Shown: in pieces, positions 47,930-56,721 of the stretch
How positions within the stretch are numbered: the first letter of the stretch is position 1
How the letters are laid out: the number at the start of each line of letters is the position of its first letter
From: JALHSW01 sp963720675
Lineage (GTDB): Bacteria; Actinomycetota; Acidimicrobiia; IMCC26256; PALSA-555
Reading direction: 5' to 3'
Assembly (NCBI GenBank): GCA_963720675.1
Contig: CAVRGH010000010.1
Coordinates: 1,302,001 to 1,366,000 of the forward strand
DNA length: 64,000 nucleotides
Made by a program: the position numbers and the translations under genes
The notes under the pieces: model-generated
The model's input: the letters and a program-made list of their open reading frames with translations, nothing else
What the model was told of the DNA's origin: nothing
The model's database searches: none

Positions 47930-48608
47930 CGGTGAGCGTCGCTTCCATCCCGGCAGCGCGGTGGCCGGGGATGCTGCAGAAGATCGTGTAGGTGCCTGCC
48001 TTCAGGTCGACCTTCTTGCTCGACGTCGGCGGCACGTTGATGATGAAACCGGCGAGCGTCGGCTCCGCGAACACCAGCGTGTGCGTACCGCCCTTGTCGA
48101 CGTACTTCATCTCGTTGATGCCGGCCTTGGTCGTGAACTCCGTCGACTGGAACTTCAGCTGCGGGAGGGCGTCGACCTCGACGGTGGCCACCGCCGGCCC
48201 CTTCGGCTCGACGAAGCCAGCGTTCGCCGCGACGTTCTTCTCCTCGCTCGGACCGAGCGAGATGTACCCCGCGGACACGATGAGGGCGAAGGCGCCGGCG
48301 ACGAAGAGGAGCTTCGACGACGTCCGCATGCGCGGCGCGGCCGACATCATGGCTGCGCCACCCATGATGGCGACGAGCACGATGATGATGATGACCAGCG
48401 CGCCGGTCTTGCCTCCCGCGAGGAACGCGCGCGAGATGTTGAGCGACCAGACGAGCACCGCGACGATCGAGAGGATCGGGAGCGCGAACGGCAGGATCAG
48501 CCGCGTCCAGAGCGCTTCCTGCTTGGGATCCGGTGCGGCCTCGATCGCGAGCGGCGCCTCGGGAGCGTCGCCGGAGTCCCCAGGCGTGTCGGTCGTCGTG
48601 GTCGTCAT
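47922..48608 (-). CDS. Membrane-anchored cupredoxin
   Basis: The 228-residue protein has an acidic N-terminus and three hydrophobic segments (LPILSIVAVLVWSLNI, ALVIIIIVLVAIMGGAAM, LLFVAGAFALIVSAGYI). A C-terminal type 1 copper domain follows, with ligands visible in GGTHTLVF (His) and FCSIPGHRAAGM (Cys, His, Met). It probably carries electrons outside the membrane, perhaps between the bc complex and the neighbouring oxidase. It is last in the cta gene run, 13 bases after ctaG. Confidence 0.88.
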   Translation of the reverse strand: MTTTTTDTPGDSGDAPEAPLAIEAAPDPKQEALWTRLILPFALPILSIVAVLVWSLNISRAFLAGGKTGALVIIIIVLVAIMGGAAMMSAAPRMRTSSKLLFVAGAFALIVSAGYISLGPSEEKNVAANAGFVEPKGPAVATVEVDALPQLKFQSTEFTTKAGINEMKYVDKGGTHTLVFAEPTLAGFIINVPPTSSKKVDLKAGTYTIFCSIPGHRAAGMEATLTVK

Positions 48609-48621
48609 CAGGTGATGATCC

Positions 48622-49483
48622 TCACAAGCCCATCCGGGTCAGTTCACGCTCGAGGTCCTGGCGGACCTGCGGGCGCTGGCGACGTTCCTCGTCGGCCGCC
48701 CACCGGAAGAAGAATACGGCGATCAGCGCCCAGAGCAGCATCCCGGCGCCGATCTTCATGATGAGCCCTGCGACCTGCTGGTCCTCGAGGGTCGTGAGAC
48801 CCCACAGGTGCTGCTTGCCCTCGTAGAACTTGTACAGGGGGTACGCGCCGAACGTGAGGAACGACGCCGGGACCGTCGGCACGACCGACTGCAGGAAGAG
48901 GTACACGGCGCGGACCGGTGCGGCCAGGCGCGGGATCTCCGGGAGCGGGGAGAGCACCGGCATCCAGACGATCAGCGACGACACGAACAGGACCGTGTGC
49001 ACGCCGAAGTGGAGGAACCCGTTCTCCAGGCTCGCGTTGACGAGCGCCGGCCAGTGGGTGACGACCAGCACGAGGTTGAAGAGGACCAGCGCGGGGAGGA
49101 ACCGCGAGCAGCCAGCGCACCGCGCGGAACAGTGCGCTGCCGGGTCGGAGCACCCAGCGCGCCATCCACCCCGGCGTGCCGAGCAGCAGCAAGGGTGCCG
49201 CGACCATCGCGAACATCAGGTGCTGCAGCATGTGGACGCTGTAGTTCATCCGCTCGGCGACGAGGTGCACCGGCCAGTCGGCCGCGATCCAGGTCGTCAG
49301 GACCCCGAGGGCCCAGCACGTCCCTTGCAGCCGCGTGACGAGCGGGCGCCCCGGGACCGCGTACCGCGGACCGATCCGCACGACGGCGATCCAGTACCCC
49401 GCGGCCATGGCGGCGACGAGGAGCCAGACGTCGGGCTGGGCCTCCCAGCCGGGGATCTGCACCGCGCCGAGCACGTCGACCAA
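48622..49483 (-). CDS. ctaG: CtaG-type cytochrome c oxidase assembly protein, one frameshift
   Basis: The corrected protein of about 286 residues has seven or so helices. The N-terminal frame includes WPVHLVAERMNYSVHMLQHLM with the conserved His cluster and LLLGTPGWMARWVL. An extra base near 49105 shifts to LPALVLFNLVLVVTHWPALV, FLHFGVHTVLFVSSLIVWMP and FYEGKQHLWGLTTLEDQQVAG. This is the caa3-type CtaG family of Gram-positive bacteria, needed for copper-centre assembly. The start is TTG 49483 or an inner GTG; no ATG is near. Confidence 0.85.
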
Positions 49484-49486
49484 CCC

Positions 49487-49867
49487 CTACGCGGCGAAGA
49501 TGCTGAGCGTCGCGAGCACGATCGTGTAGAGGGTCACCGCGGCGATGCACCCGAGGATGAAGAAGCGCCGGAAGATCGGCTGGTCGGTCTGGAGATGCAT
49601 GTACCAGCCCGCGACGCCGATGAACTTCACGATCGCGAGGACGAGCAGCAGCGTGATGAGCAGCCCGTCGGGGATGTCGCCGTCGAGGTACGAGATGCCG
49701 ATCTCGATCGCGGTGACGATGCACAGCACCATCGCGATGACGACGTACTTGAACGGTGACGGGTGCTTCTTGATCTCGCCGGGGAGCAGTCCGGGGGCCG
49801 GCTCCATCGCGTGCGCGAGCTCACCCTTGGCCGCGATCTCGATGTCGCCGATTCGTGTGTCGCTCAT
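49487..49867 (-). CDS. Cytochrome c oxidase subunit IV
   Basis: The 126-residue protein has three hydrophobic helices with YVVIAMVLCIVTAIEIGISY, the Lys/Trp/His motif VKFIGVAGWYMHLQTD and a final IVLATLSIF. This matches prokaryotic COX4 subunits. It lies between ctaE and ctaG with short spacers, so it is part of the oxidase complex. Confidence 0.88.
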   Translation of the reverse strand: MSDTRIGDIEIAAKGELAHAMEPAPGLLPGEIKKHPSPFKYVVIAMVLCIVTAIEIGISYLDGDIPDGLLITLLLVLAIVKFIGVAGWYMHLQTDQPIFRRFFILGCIAAVTLYTIVLATLSIFAA

Positions 49868-49892
49868 CGCTTCCGTGCCTCCTCGACGCCGG

Positions 49893-50573
49893 TCAGCGCG
49901 GCTGGGGGACCAGGTAGATCACCGTGAAGATGATGATCCACACGACATCGACGAAGTGCCAGTACAGCCCGGCGATCTCGACGCTCTCGGCCTTCTTCGT
50001 GGGCAGCCGGCCGCGGGAGGACATGCCCCACAACGACAGCAGCCAGATGATGCCGATGGTGACGTGCGCCCCGTGGAAGCCGGTCAGCAGGTAGAAGGAC
50101 GAGCCGAAGAGGTTCGTGCTGACCTTCAGGCCCTCACGGGTGAACTCGGTGAACTCGAAGATCTGTCCACCGATGAACGTCGCACCGAGCAGCGCGGTGG
50201 AGAGCAGCCAGATGCGCACGCGGCGGTGGTCGCCGCGCTGGATCGCGGCGAGGGCGAGCACCATCGTGAGGGAGCTCATCAGCAGGATGAACGACGTCGC
50301 CGAGGTGAACGGGATGTCGAAGAGCTCGCGTGGGCCCGGGCCCGAGGTGTCGCGGCCGCGGTAGAGCAGGTAGGCCGCGATGAACGCACCGAAGAAGAGG
50401 CAGTCCGACGAGAGGAACAGCCACATCGCGAGCTTCGTGTTGGTGACGCCGGTCGCCGTGGCGTGCGCGTCGTGACCCTGGGTTCCCTGGACGGGCGGGC
50501 CGCCGACCTCGGCGGTCTGCTCGCTCCCCGGACTCCTGGTGGTCTGCCCGGTGGTCTGGTCGATGGTCGCCAT
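49893..50573 (-). CDS. ctaE: Cytochrome c oxidase subunit III
   Basis: The 226-residue protein has five or more helices and the subunit III marks NTKLAMWLFLSSDCLFFGAF, FYLLTGFHGAHVTIGI and VEIAGLYWHFVDVVWIIIF. It is typical of actinobacterial five-helix CtaE. The Thr/Gln-rich N-terminal 40 residues are cytoplasmic. It follows ctaD by 11 bases. Confidence 0.95.
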   Translation of the reverse strand: MATIDQTTGQTTRSPGSEQTAEVGGPPVQGTQGHDAHATATGVTNTKLAMWLFLSSDCLFFGAFIAAYLLYRGRDTSGPGPRELFDIPFTSATSFILLMSSLTMVLALAAIQRGDHRRVRIWLLSTALLGATFIGGQIFEFTEFTREGLKVSTNLFGSSFYLLTGFHGAHVTIGIIWLLSLWGMSSRGRLPTKKAESVEIAGLYWHFVDVVWIIIFTVIYLVPQPR

Positions 50574-50584
50574 CCGCCGCTACC

Positions 50585-52513
50585 TCATGCCTCTTCGGTG
50601 CCGGGTTCGATGCTCCACGCGTACATGCCGAACAGCAGGATCAGCACCCCGATCACGAGGGGGATCCAGCTCTGGTACACCGCGGCGTACCCGATCGGCA
50701 GGAGACCGAACGCCAGGATCAGCGGGTAGATCGACGGCGACGGCAGGTGGATGCCGTGCCCGTCGTGGGACGCAGCGTCGTCCTTGTCGCCGTAGGCACC
50801 ACCGCTCGGGATCGGGACGAGCATCCCCTCGTCGTCCTCGGTGTACTTGTGGTGCCAGAACTCGTCGCGGCTCGTGACCTCGGGGATCTCGGCGAAGTTG
50901 TACTCCGGCGGCGGCGAGGAGATCGACCACTCGAGCGTGCGGCCGTCCCACGGGTCGTCGCCGGCCACCTCGCCGCGCTTCAGCACCAGCGACACGATCA
51001 CGTTGGTGAGGAAGACGAGCGTCGAGAACGCGATCAGGAACGCACCGATGCTCACGATCTGGTTGGTGCCCTCCCAGCCGAGACCGGAGTCGTAGCGGTA
51101 GGTGCGGCGGGGCATGCCCCAGAGGCCGAGCAGGTGCATCGGGAAGAACGTGAGGTTGAACCCGATCAGCATCGTCCAGAAGTTGATCTTGCCGAGCCGC
51201 TCGTTGAGCATCCGGCCGAAGATCTTCGGGAGCCAGTAGTACATGCCGCCGAACACCGCGAGCATCAGCCCGCCGAACAGCACGTAGTGGAAGTGCGCGA
51301 CGACGAAGTAGGTGTCGGTCTGCTGCGTGTCGGCCGGGACGATCGAGTGGAGCACGCCCGAGAGCCCGCCGATGGTGAACATCGCGATGAACCCGAGCGA
51401 GAAGAGCATCGCGGTCGTGAGGCGGATTGCACCCTTCCACACCGTCCCGAGCCAGTTGAAGATCTTCACGCCGGTCGGGATCGCGATGAGCATGGTCGAG
51501 AGCCCGAACGCCGAGACCGCGACCGGTCCGAGGCCGGTGGCGAACATGTGGTGCGCCCACACTCCCCAGCCGAGGAACCCGATCGCGATGCCGGAGAACA
51601 CGACGACCGCGTAGCCGAACAGCGGCTTGCGCGAGAACACCGGCAGCGTCTCGGAGACGATGCCCATGCCGGGCAGGATGAGGATGTACACCTCGGGATG
51701 GCCGAAGAGCCAGAAGAGGTGCTGATACAGCAGCGGATCACCCCCGGCCGCGGGCGAGAAGAACAGCGTGCCGAAGTTCCGGTCGGTGAACACCATGATC
51801 AGCGCCACGGTGATGATCGGCATCGCGAACACGGTGAGGAACGCGACCACCAGCATCATCCACACGAACACCGGCATCCGCATGAGCGTCATGCCCGGTG
51901 CACGCATGTTGAGGATGGTGACGATGAAGTTGATGGCGGAGGTCGTCGAGCCGATCCCCAGCATGATGATCCCGACGGACCAGAAGTCGGGACCGTGCCC
52001 CGGCAAGAAGCCCGAGTCGATCGGCGTGCTCGTGAGCGGCGTGTAGCCGAACCACCCACCGTTCGGGACGCCGTTCACACCGGGGATGAAGCTCGAGTAG
52101 AGGAAGATCGCGCCGGCGCAGACGACCCAGAACCCGAAGGCGTTGATCCGGGGGAAGGCGACGTCGCGCGCGCCGATCATGAGCGGCACGAAGTAGTTGC
52201 CGAACGCGACGGCCATCGGCATGCCCACGAGGAAGACCATCGTGGTGCCGTGCATGGTGAAGAGCTCGTTGTACTGCGCCGCGGTGAGCACGGAGCCGTT
52301 CGCCTGGAAGAGCTGCAGGCGGATCAGCAGCGCCTCGATGCCGCCGACGAGGAAGAACAGCAGCGCCGCGGCGCCGTACATGATGCCGATCTTCTTGTGG
52401 TCGACGGTGGTGAACCAGCTCCAGACGCCGGTCGTCGACTTCGGTCGACGGAGGACGAACGGGCGTCGCTCGGTGACCGCGACCGCATCCTGGACGGTGG
52501 TCATGCGCGGCAC
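50585..52513 (-). CDS. ctaD: Cytochrome c oxidase subunit I
   Basis: The 642-residue protein has the haem-copper signatures FTMHGTTMVFLVGMP (haem a ligand), HLFWLFGHPEVYILILPG (CuB and cross-linked Tyr region), VWAHHMFATGL, and YFVVAHFHYVLFGG (haem a3 and a ligands). The E-containing GHPEVYI and D-channel region support an A-type oxidase. The C-terminus adds about 80 residues with two further helices after an acidic loop. ATG 52504 is an equally good start. It reduces O2 to water while pumping protons. Confidence 0.97.
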   Translation of the reverse strand: MPRMTTVQDAVAVTERRPFVLRRPKSTTGVWSWFTTVDHKKIGIMYGAAALLFFLVGGIEALLIRLQLFQANGSVLTAAQYNELFTMHGTTMVFLVGMPMAVAFGNYFVPLMIGARDVAFPRINAFGFWVVCAGAIFLYSSFIPGVNGVPNGGWFGYTPLTSTPIDSGFLPGHGPDFWSVGIIMLGIGSTTSAINFIVTILNMRAPGMTLMRMPVFVWMMLVVAFLTVFAMPIITVALIMVFTDRNFGTLFFSPAAGGDPLLYQHLFWLFGHPEVYILILPGMGIVSETLPVFSRKPLFGYAVVVFSGIAIGFLGWGVWAHHMFATGLGPVAVSAFGLSTMLIAIPTGVKIFNWLGTVWKGAIRLTTAMLFSLGFIAMFTIGGLSGVLHSIVPADTQQTDTYFVVAHFHYVLFGGLMLAVFGGMYYWLPKIFGRMLNERLGKINFWTMLIGFNLTFFPMHLLGLWGMPRRTYRYDSGLGWEGTNQIVSIGAFLIAFSTLVFLTNVIVSLVLKRGEVAGDDPWDGRTLEWSISSPPPEYNFAEIPEVTSRDEFWHHKYTEDDEGMLVPIPSGGAYGDKDDAASHDGHGIHLPSPSIYPLILAFGLLPIGYAAVYQSWIPLVIGVLILLFGMYAWSIEPGTEEA

Positions 52514-52529
52514 TCCCTCACGACGGTGC

Positions 52530-53687
52530 TCACTTCAGCTCCAGGAGATAGTCGGCCAGCGTCGCGGCCTCGGACTGCGTCATGACCGGATAGCCCTTGG
52601 GCGTGTTCTGGGTGAACGAAGGCATCCCGACGCACGTCGCCGGCGGTGGAAGGCGACAGTCCTCGGACTGCATCGGGATGAGCGACGGGGCGTCGAGGAT
52701 CCACTCGATCAGCTTCTGCCGTGTGAGCTCGTAGTAGCCGCTCGCGAACGTGGTGCGGCTCGCGAGGTGCGTGAGGTTCGGGCCGTAGACGCTGATGCTG
52801 GAGTCCTCGGTCGTGTGGCAGTTGGTGCACTGGTACTTGGCGGTGAAGAGGTCCTTGGCCGCGCCGGCATCGGCCAGCGACACCGCGGGACCCTTCTGCT
52901 GGCCCGCGAGCCACGCTTCGTAGTCCGAAGGGGTCTGCGCGATGACGCGGAAGCGCATGTTGGCGTGCGAGAGGCCGCAGTACTCGGCGCACTGGCCGAG
53001 ATAGGTGCCGGGTGTGTCGACCTTGATCTTCATCTGGTTGTCGTGGCCGGGAACCACGTCGCGCTTGCCGGCGAGCTCCGGCACCCAGAAGCTGTGGATC
53101 ACGTTGCAGCCGGGCCCACCCTCGAAGCCACCACCCAGCGACGGGTCGCAGGCCTTCAGCGTGAGCAGCACGTCGCGACCGGTCGGGATGTGCATCTCGT
53201 CGGCGGTGACGATCTTCTTGTCGATCCCGGCCTGCTGCGGGTAGTCGAACTGCCACCACCACTGCTTGCCGACCACGGTGATGTGCACCGGGTCGGCGGG
53301 CTTCTCGGAGAGCTCGAACGTGAGCGCGACCGTCGGCACCGCGATGATCGCGAGGATCACCGCGGGGACGATCGTCCAGCTGATCTCGAACGGGGTGGAG
53401 CCGTGGATCTGCTTCGGCCGGACTTCCTTGCCCTTGCGCACGCGGAACCTCAGCGCGATGAAGACCGTCGCGCCGACGACGAGGACCAGGACGACCATCG
53501 CGACCCAGAAGACGGGCGTGAAGAGGTTGTCGATCTTCGTCGCGTAGGTGCCCTTGGGCCGGAGCGAGTTCTGGCCGTTCTCGGGGCCCGACTCGGTCGA
53601 GCACGCCGCCAGGACGAAGGCCAGCGTCGCGAGCGCAGGGATCCACAGCTTCCGCGTGAACCGCCGACGGGTGCTGCGTTGCCTCAT
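52530..53687 (-). CDS. ctaC: Cytochrome c oxidase subunit II with fused cytochrome c domain (caa3 type)
   Basis: From ATG 53687, after GGGGGA, the protein is 385 residues. It has a lipobox (TLAFVLAACS), two helices, the tryptophan-rich GKQWWWQFDYP, and the CuA site HSFWVPE plus QCAEYCGLSHANM. A C-terminal cytochrome c domain has haem motif CTNCH and a distal-Met candidate GMPSFTQ. The fused haem marks a caa3 oxidase that takes electrons directly from a membrane donor. It begins the ctaC-D-E-COX4-ctaG-cupredoxin order. Confidence 0.95.
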   Translation of the reverse strand: MRQRSTRRRFTRKLWIPALATLAFVLAACSTESGPENGQNSLRPKGTYATKIDNLFTPVFWVAMVVLVLVVGATVFIALRFRVRKGKEVRPKQIHGSTPFEISWTIVPAVILAIIAVPTVALTFELSEKPADPVHITVVGKQWWWQFDYPQQAGIDKKIVTADEMHIPTGRDVLLTLKACDPSLGGGFEGGPGCNVIHSFWVPELAGKRDVVPGHDNQMKIKVDTPGTYLGQCAEYCGLSHANMRFRVIAQTPSDYEAWLAGQQKGPAVSLADAGAAKDLFTAKYQCTNCHTTEDSSISVYGPNLTHLASRTTFASGYYELTRQKLIEWILDAPSLIPMQSEDCRLPPPATCVGMPSFTQNTPKGYPVMTQSEAATLADYLLELK

Positions 53688-53797
53688 GTCCCCCGGTTCC
53701 CCGATTCTCGACATGGAAATCTCGAAGTCTGGCGAGAACACCCCGGCAGGCGGCCGGAACCGTCGCCGAACGCCCGGACCCCGGAGCGCGTCGGCAC

Positions 53798-53826
53798 TCT
53801 ATCCCCCGTCCGTCGCGGAGCAGCAA
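53798..53826 (-). promoter_or_regulatory. Possible sigma-70-type promoter for ctaC
   Basis: On the minus strand TTGCTG is followed after 17 bases by GATAGA, about 110 bases before the ctaC start and after the era stop. The -10 match is weak. Confidence 0.3.
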
Positions 53827-53853
53827 CTTGTGCGCTCGGGAAATCCCGGGGCG

Positions 53854-54750
53854 CTAGAAGCCCATCCGGTCGAGTGCCTGGGGCTTCCGCTGCCAGTCGC
53901 GCTCGACCCGGACCTTGGTCTCCAGGTAGACGCGGACGCCGAGCAGCGCCTCCAGGCTCTTGCGGGCCGACGTCGCGGCTCGCTTGAGGACCTCGCCGCC
54001 CCGGCCGATCACGATCCCTTTCTGGGACTCGCGCTCGACGCGGATCGTCACGAGGAGCCGGAGCACGTCGGCGGGGTGCTCGCGCTCGTCGTCCTCGTCG
54101 AGGAGCTCGCAGGACACCCCGATCGAGTGCGGGACCTCGTCGTGCATCGCGTGGAGCAGCTGCTCACGGACGAGCTCGGCCGCCACGAAGGTCTCGGGCT
54201 GGTCGGTGACGACGCCTTCGGGGTAGTAGTGCGGACCCTCGGGCATGCGCGCCTCGAGCTCACCGACCAGTGCCTCGATCCCCTCGCCGGTCTTGGCCGA
54301 CACCGGCACGTAGGCGTCGAACTCCCCGAGCTTCGCCGCGACCTCGCCCAGGTGCTGGGCCACCGCACCCTTCGAGGCGACGTCGATCTTGTTGAGCACC
54401 AGGATGCGCGGCGTGGCCACCTCCCGAGCGAGATCGGCGATGAAGCGGTCGCCCGTGCCGATCGGCGCGTTCGCCTCGACGAGCAGGCAGATGACGTCGA
54501 CCTCGGTGAGCGTGGCCCGGGCCCGCTCGTTCGTCCGCTCCCCGAGCGCGGTGCGCGGCTTGTGCAGCCCCGGCGTGTCGAGCAGCACGAGCTGCGAGCC
54601 CTCGCTGGTGCGCACGCCCCGCACCGTCGTGCGTGTGGTCTGGGGTCGGGGTGAGGTGATGGCGACCTTCGAGCCGACCATCTGGTTGACGAGGGTGGAC
54701 TTGCCGACGTTGGGGCGGCCGATCAGCGTGGCGAAGCCCGATCGGAACAT
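53854..54750 (-). CDS. era: GTPase Era
   Basis: The 298-residue protein has the G motifs IGRPNVGKSTLVNQ (G1), PQTTR (G2), LLDTPGLHKP (G3), NKIDVASKG (G4) and VSAKTGEG (G5). A C-terminal KH domain follows with GIVIGRGGEVLKRAATSAR. Era binds 16S rRNA and helps assemble the 30S subunit. Its ATG shares a base with the stop of the 35-codon repeat ORF (TGATG), so its translation is probably coupled to that ORF and, through it, to CNNM. Confidence 0.96.
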   Translation of the reverse strand: MFRSGFATLIGRPNVGKSTLVNQMVGSKVAITSPRPQTTRTTVRGVRTSEGSQLVLLDTPGLHKPRTALGERTNERARATLTEVDVICLLVEANAPIGTGDRFIADLAREVATPRILVLNKIDVASKGAVAQHLGEVAAKLGEFDAYVPVSAKTGEGIEALVGELEARMPEGPHYYPEGVVTDQPETFVAAELVREQLLHAMHDEVPHSIGVSCELLDEDDEREHPADVLRLLVTIRVERESQKGIVIGRGGEVLKRAATSARKSLEALLGVRVYLETKVRVERDWQRKPQALDRMGF

Positions 54751-54857
54751 CAGCCCGCCTGCGTGGCACGGATCAGGCGTCTGCGTGAACGCATCAGCCG
54801 ACTGCGTGAACGCATCAGCCGACTGCGTGAACGCATCAGGCGTCTGCGTGAACGCAT
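54750..54857 (-). CDS. Arg-rich heptad-repeat mini-ORF (35 codons) between CNNM and era
   Basis: The ATG at 54857 shares a base with the CNNM stop (TGATG), and its TGA at 54752-54750 shares a base with the era start (TGATG). The 35-residue product is four heptads of the type MRSR(R/S)RL followed by IRATQAG, with 15 Arg. Each heptad is one 21-bp repeat unit, and each unit carries its own in-frame ATG. Perfect coupling on both sides and a length divisible by 3 suggest it is translated, at least to pass ribosomes to era. It could instead be a spacer created by repeat expansion at an original CNNM-era TGATG junction. No homologue is known to me. Confidence 0.5.
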   Translation of the reverse strand: MRSRRRLMRSRSRLMRSRSRLMRSRRRLIRATQAG

Positions 54858-54860
54858 CAG
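54759..54860. repeat. 21-bp tandem repeat, about 4.8 units, the first degenerate
   Basis: Units starting CTGCGTGAACGCATCAG lie at 54781, 54802, 54823 and 54844 (the last is 17 bases). A degenerate copy is at 54759-54780. The four extra bases of each unit alternate between CCGA and GCGT. Each unit contains the dyad TGCGT-GA-ACGCA. Confidence 0.95.
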
Positions 54861-56156
54861 GCGGACGCCGCGTCGACCTCGGCGTCGTCCCCGTCCTTCG
54901 GCGCCGCGGTGGTGCGCGTGATCACCACGGAGACGATCCGGCGACCCTGGACGCGCTCGGTGCGGAACTCGAGGCCTTGGAAGCCCACCGCCTCACCTTC
55001 CTCGGGGACGTGTCCGAGGAGGTTGAACACCAGTCCGCCCACCGTGTCCCACTCGGTGTCGGGGAGCTCCATGTCGAGCTCCTCGCTCAGGTCGTCGATC
55101 GAGCACCGCCCCGGGACCCGCAACGTCCCGTCGGGAAGGTGCTCCACCGATGGGCCCTCGACGTCGTACTCGTCGGTGATCTCCCCGACGATCTCTTCGA
55201 GCAGGTCTTCGAGCGTGACCAGGCCCGCGGTGCCGCCGTGCTCGTCGATCACGATCGCCATGTGGAACTGCTTCGCCTGCATCTCGCGGAGGAGCTCGGC
55301 GACCCGCTTCTGCTCGGGAACGAACACCGCCGGCCGCAGCGACGCGCGCACCGGCCGCGACCCCTCGCCGCTACGCGCCCGTCGGACGAGGTCCTTCAGG
55401 TACACCAGCCCGACGATGTTGTCGGACGTGTCCTCGAAGGCGGGGATGCGCGAGAACCCGCCCTCGATCGCGCGCTCGATGGCCTCCTCGACGGTCGCGT
55501 CGGCTTCGATCGCGATCATGTCGGGGCGCGGGAGCATCACCTCGCGCACGACCGTGTCCCCGAACTCGAAGATCGAGTGGATGAGCCGGCGCTCCTCGCT
55601 CTCGATCGCGTCCTCGTCGGCGGCGACGTCGGCCATCGCGCGCAGGTCTTCCTCGGTGACGAACGGACCCTCCTTCAGGCCCCTGCCGGGGAGGAGGACG
55701 TTCGCGAGCCCGATGAGCGAGCTCGAGAGGATCCGCATCGGCGGGAAGACGGTGATCCCGTAGAGGAACGGCGTGCACATCGAGCGCGGCGCGGTCGGTG
55801 TGCTGGACCGCGTAGGTCTTCGGTGCGACCTCACCGATCACGAAGAAGACGACGATCTGCAGCACGATGCCCAGGACGACGCCGAGCGTCCCGGCCGCCC
55901 CCTCCAGGATGACCCCGAGGAGGGTGGCACTCGTGAGCTGCGAGACGAGGACCAGGAGCAGGACCGCGTTCAACGTGGCCTCGGGCTTCTCCAGCAGCTT
56001 CACCAGCTTCGCCGCGTGCTTGCGATCCTCCTCCTCGAGGGAGATGGCCCGGATCCGGTTCATCCGCACGAAAGCCGTCTCGGCCAGCGCGAGGAAGACG
56101 GAGAAGACGAAGAGGACGACGACCGCGAGGACGAGGAGCCAGTCCGTGCCGCTCAC
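54857..56156 (-). CDS. CNNM/CBS-domain (CorC-HlyC-like) membrane protein, one frameshift
   Basis: The N-terminal frame has the DUF21/CNNM membrane domain (LLVLAVVVLFVFSVFLALAE, ETAFVRMNRIRA, VIGEVAPKTYAVQH). An extra base near 55785 shifts to FLYGITVFPPMRILSSSLIG and then the CBS pair (VREVMLPRPDMIAIEADAT, GGFSRIPAFEDTSDNIVG, FHMAIVIDEHGGTAGLVT) and a CorC_HlyC domain (LPDTEWDTVGGLVFNLLGH). The corrected length is about 432 residues. The family is linked to Mg2+/Co2+ transport or efflux. It overlaps ybeY by 4 bases and precedes era. Confidence 0.9.
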
Positions 56157-56721
56157 GGCGCCGACTTCGGGTCCGGTTGCACCGAGCCGGGTTGCTGCTC
56201 GACTGGGTGCTCGACCATCTGGAACCGCCCCAGGAGCTCCGCCTCGCGCCGCTGCATCGTGGCCGTCTCGGCAGGCTCGGCGTGGTCGTACTCCAGCAGA
56301 TGGAGCGTGCCGTGGACGACCAGGAGGGCGAGCTCCTCCTCGAGCGTTCGGCCGAGCGACGCAGCCTGCCGCTGCGCCACCGCGGGGCAGACGAGGACGT
56401 CGCCGAGCACGGTCGGGGGTTCGCTCTCGTCCGACGGCGTGCCCGGCCCGCGGCCACCTTGGTCGGGTTGTCGGCCGCCGGGGAGCGCGTCGTCGTCGAG
56501 CGGGAACGCGAGCACGTCGGTCGGGCCGTCCCCGTCGAGGAACCGCTCATTGAGATCCGCGATGGTCTCCTCGTCGACGAAGACGACGGACATCTCCGCG
56601 TCCGGGGGACGCGCTCCTCGTCGAGGACCAGCTGGGCGAGCCGGAGGTAGCGGAGCACGTCGACCGCGATCGCCTCCTGCTCGTCGGCGCCGAAGACCTG
56701 CATCGACGTCGCCACGCTCAC
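56153..56721 (-). CDS. ybeY: Endoribonuclease YbeY, one frameshift
   Basis: GTG 56721 overlaps the phoH stop (GTGA). The first frame reads SVATSMQVFGADEQEAIAVD and LRYLRLAQLVLDEERVP; a missing C in a C run near 56605 leads to AEMSVVFVDEETIADLNERF and GDGPTDVLAFPLDDD. The zinc site is HGTLHLLEYDHAEP, where Glu replaces the usual Gly of HLLGYDH. The corrected protein is about 189 residues with a Gln/Pro tail. YbeY matures 16S rRNA and is normally beside phoH and era, as here. Confidence 0.9.

Noticed and set aside
48342..48395. Short GAT/CAT-rich tract as a microsatellite
   Set aside because: It lies in the Ile/Met-rich membrane helix of the cupredoxin protein and is explained by codon content.
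50747..52585. Long plus-strand frame opposite ctaD
   Set aside because: Composition is Arg/Glu/His/Asp-rich mirror sequence of a certain oxidase gene; no domain is visible.
54759..54860. CRISPR-like array
   Set aside because: Units are directly joined with no spacers of unique sequence, and the repeat is an in-frame coding tandem repeat.
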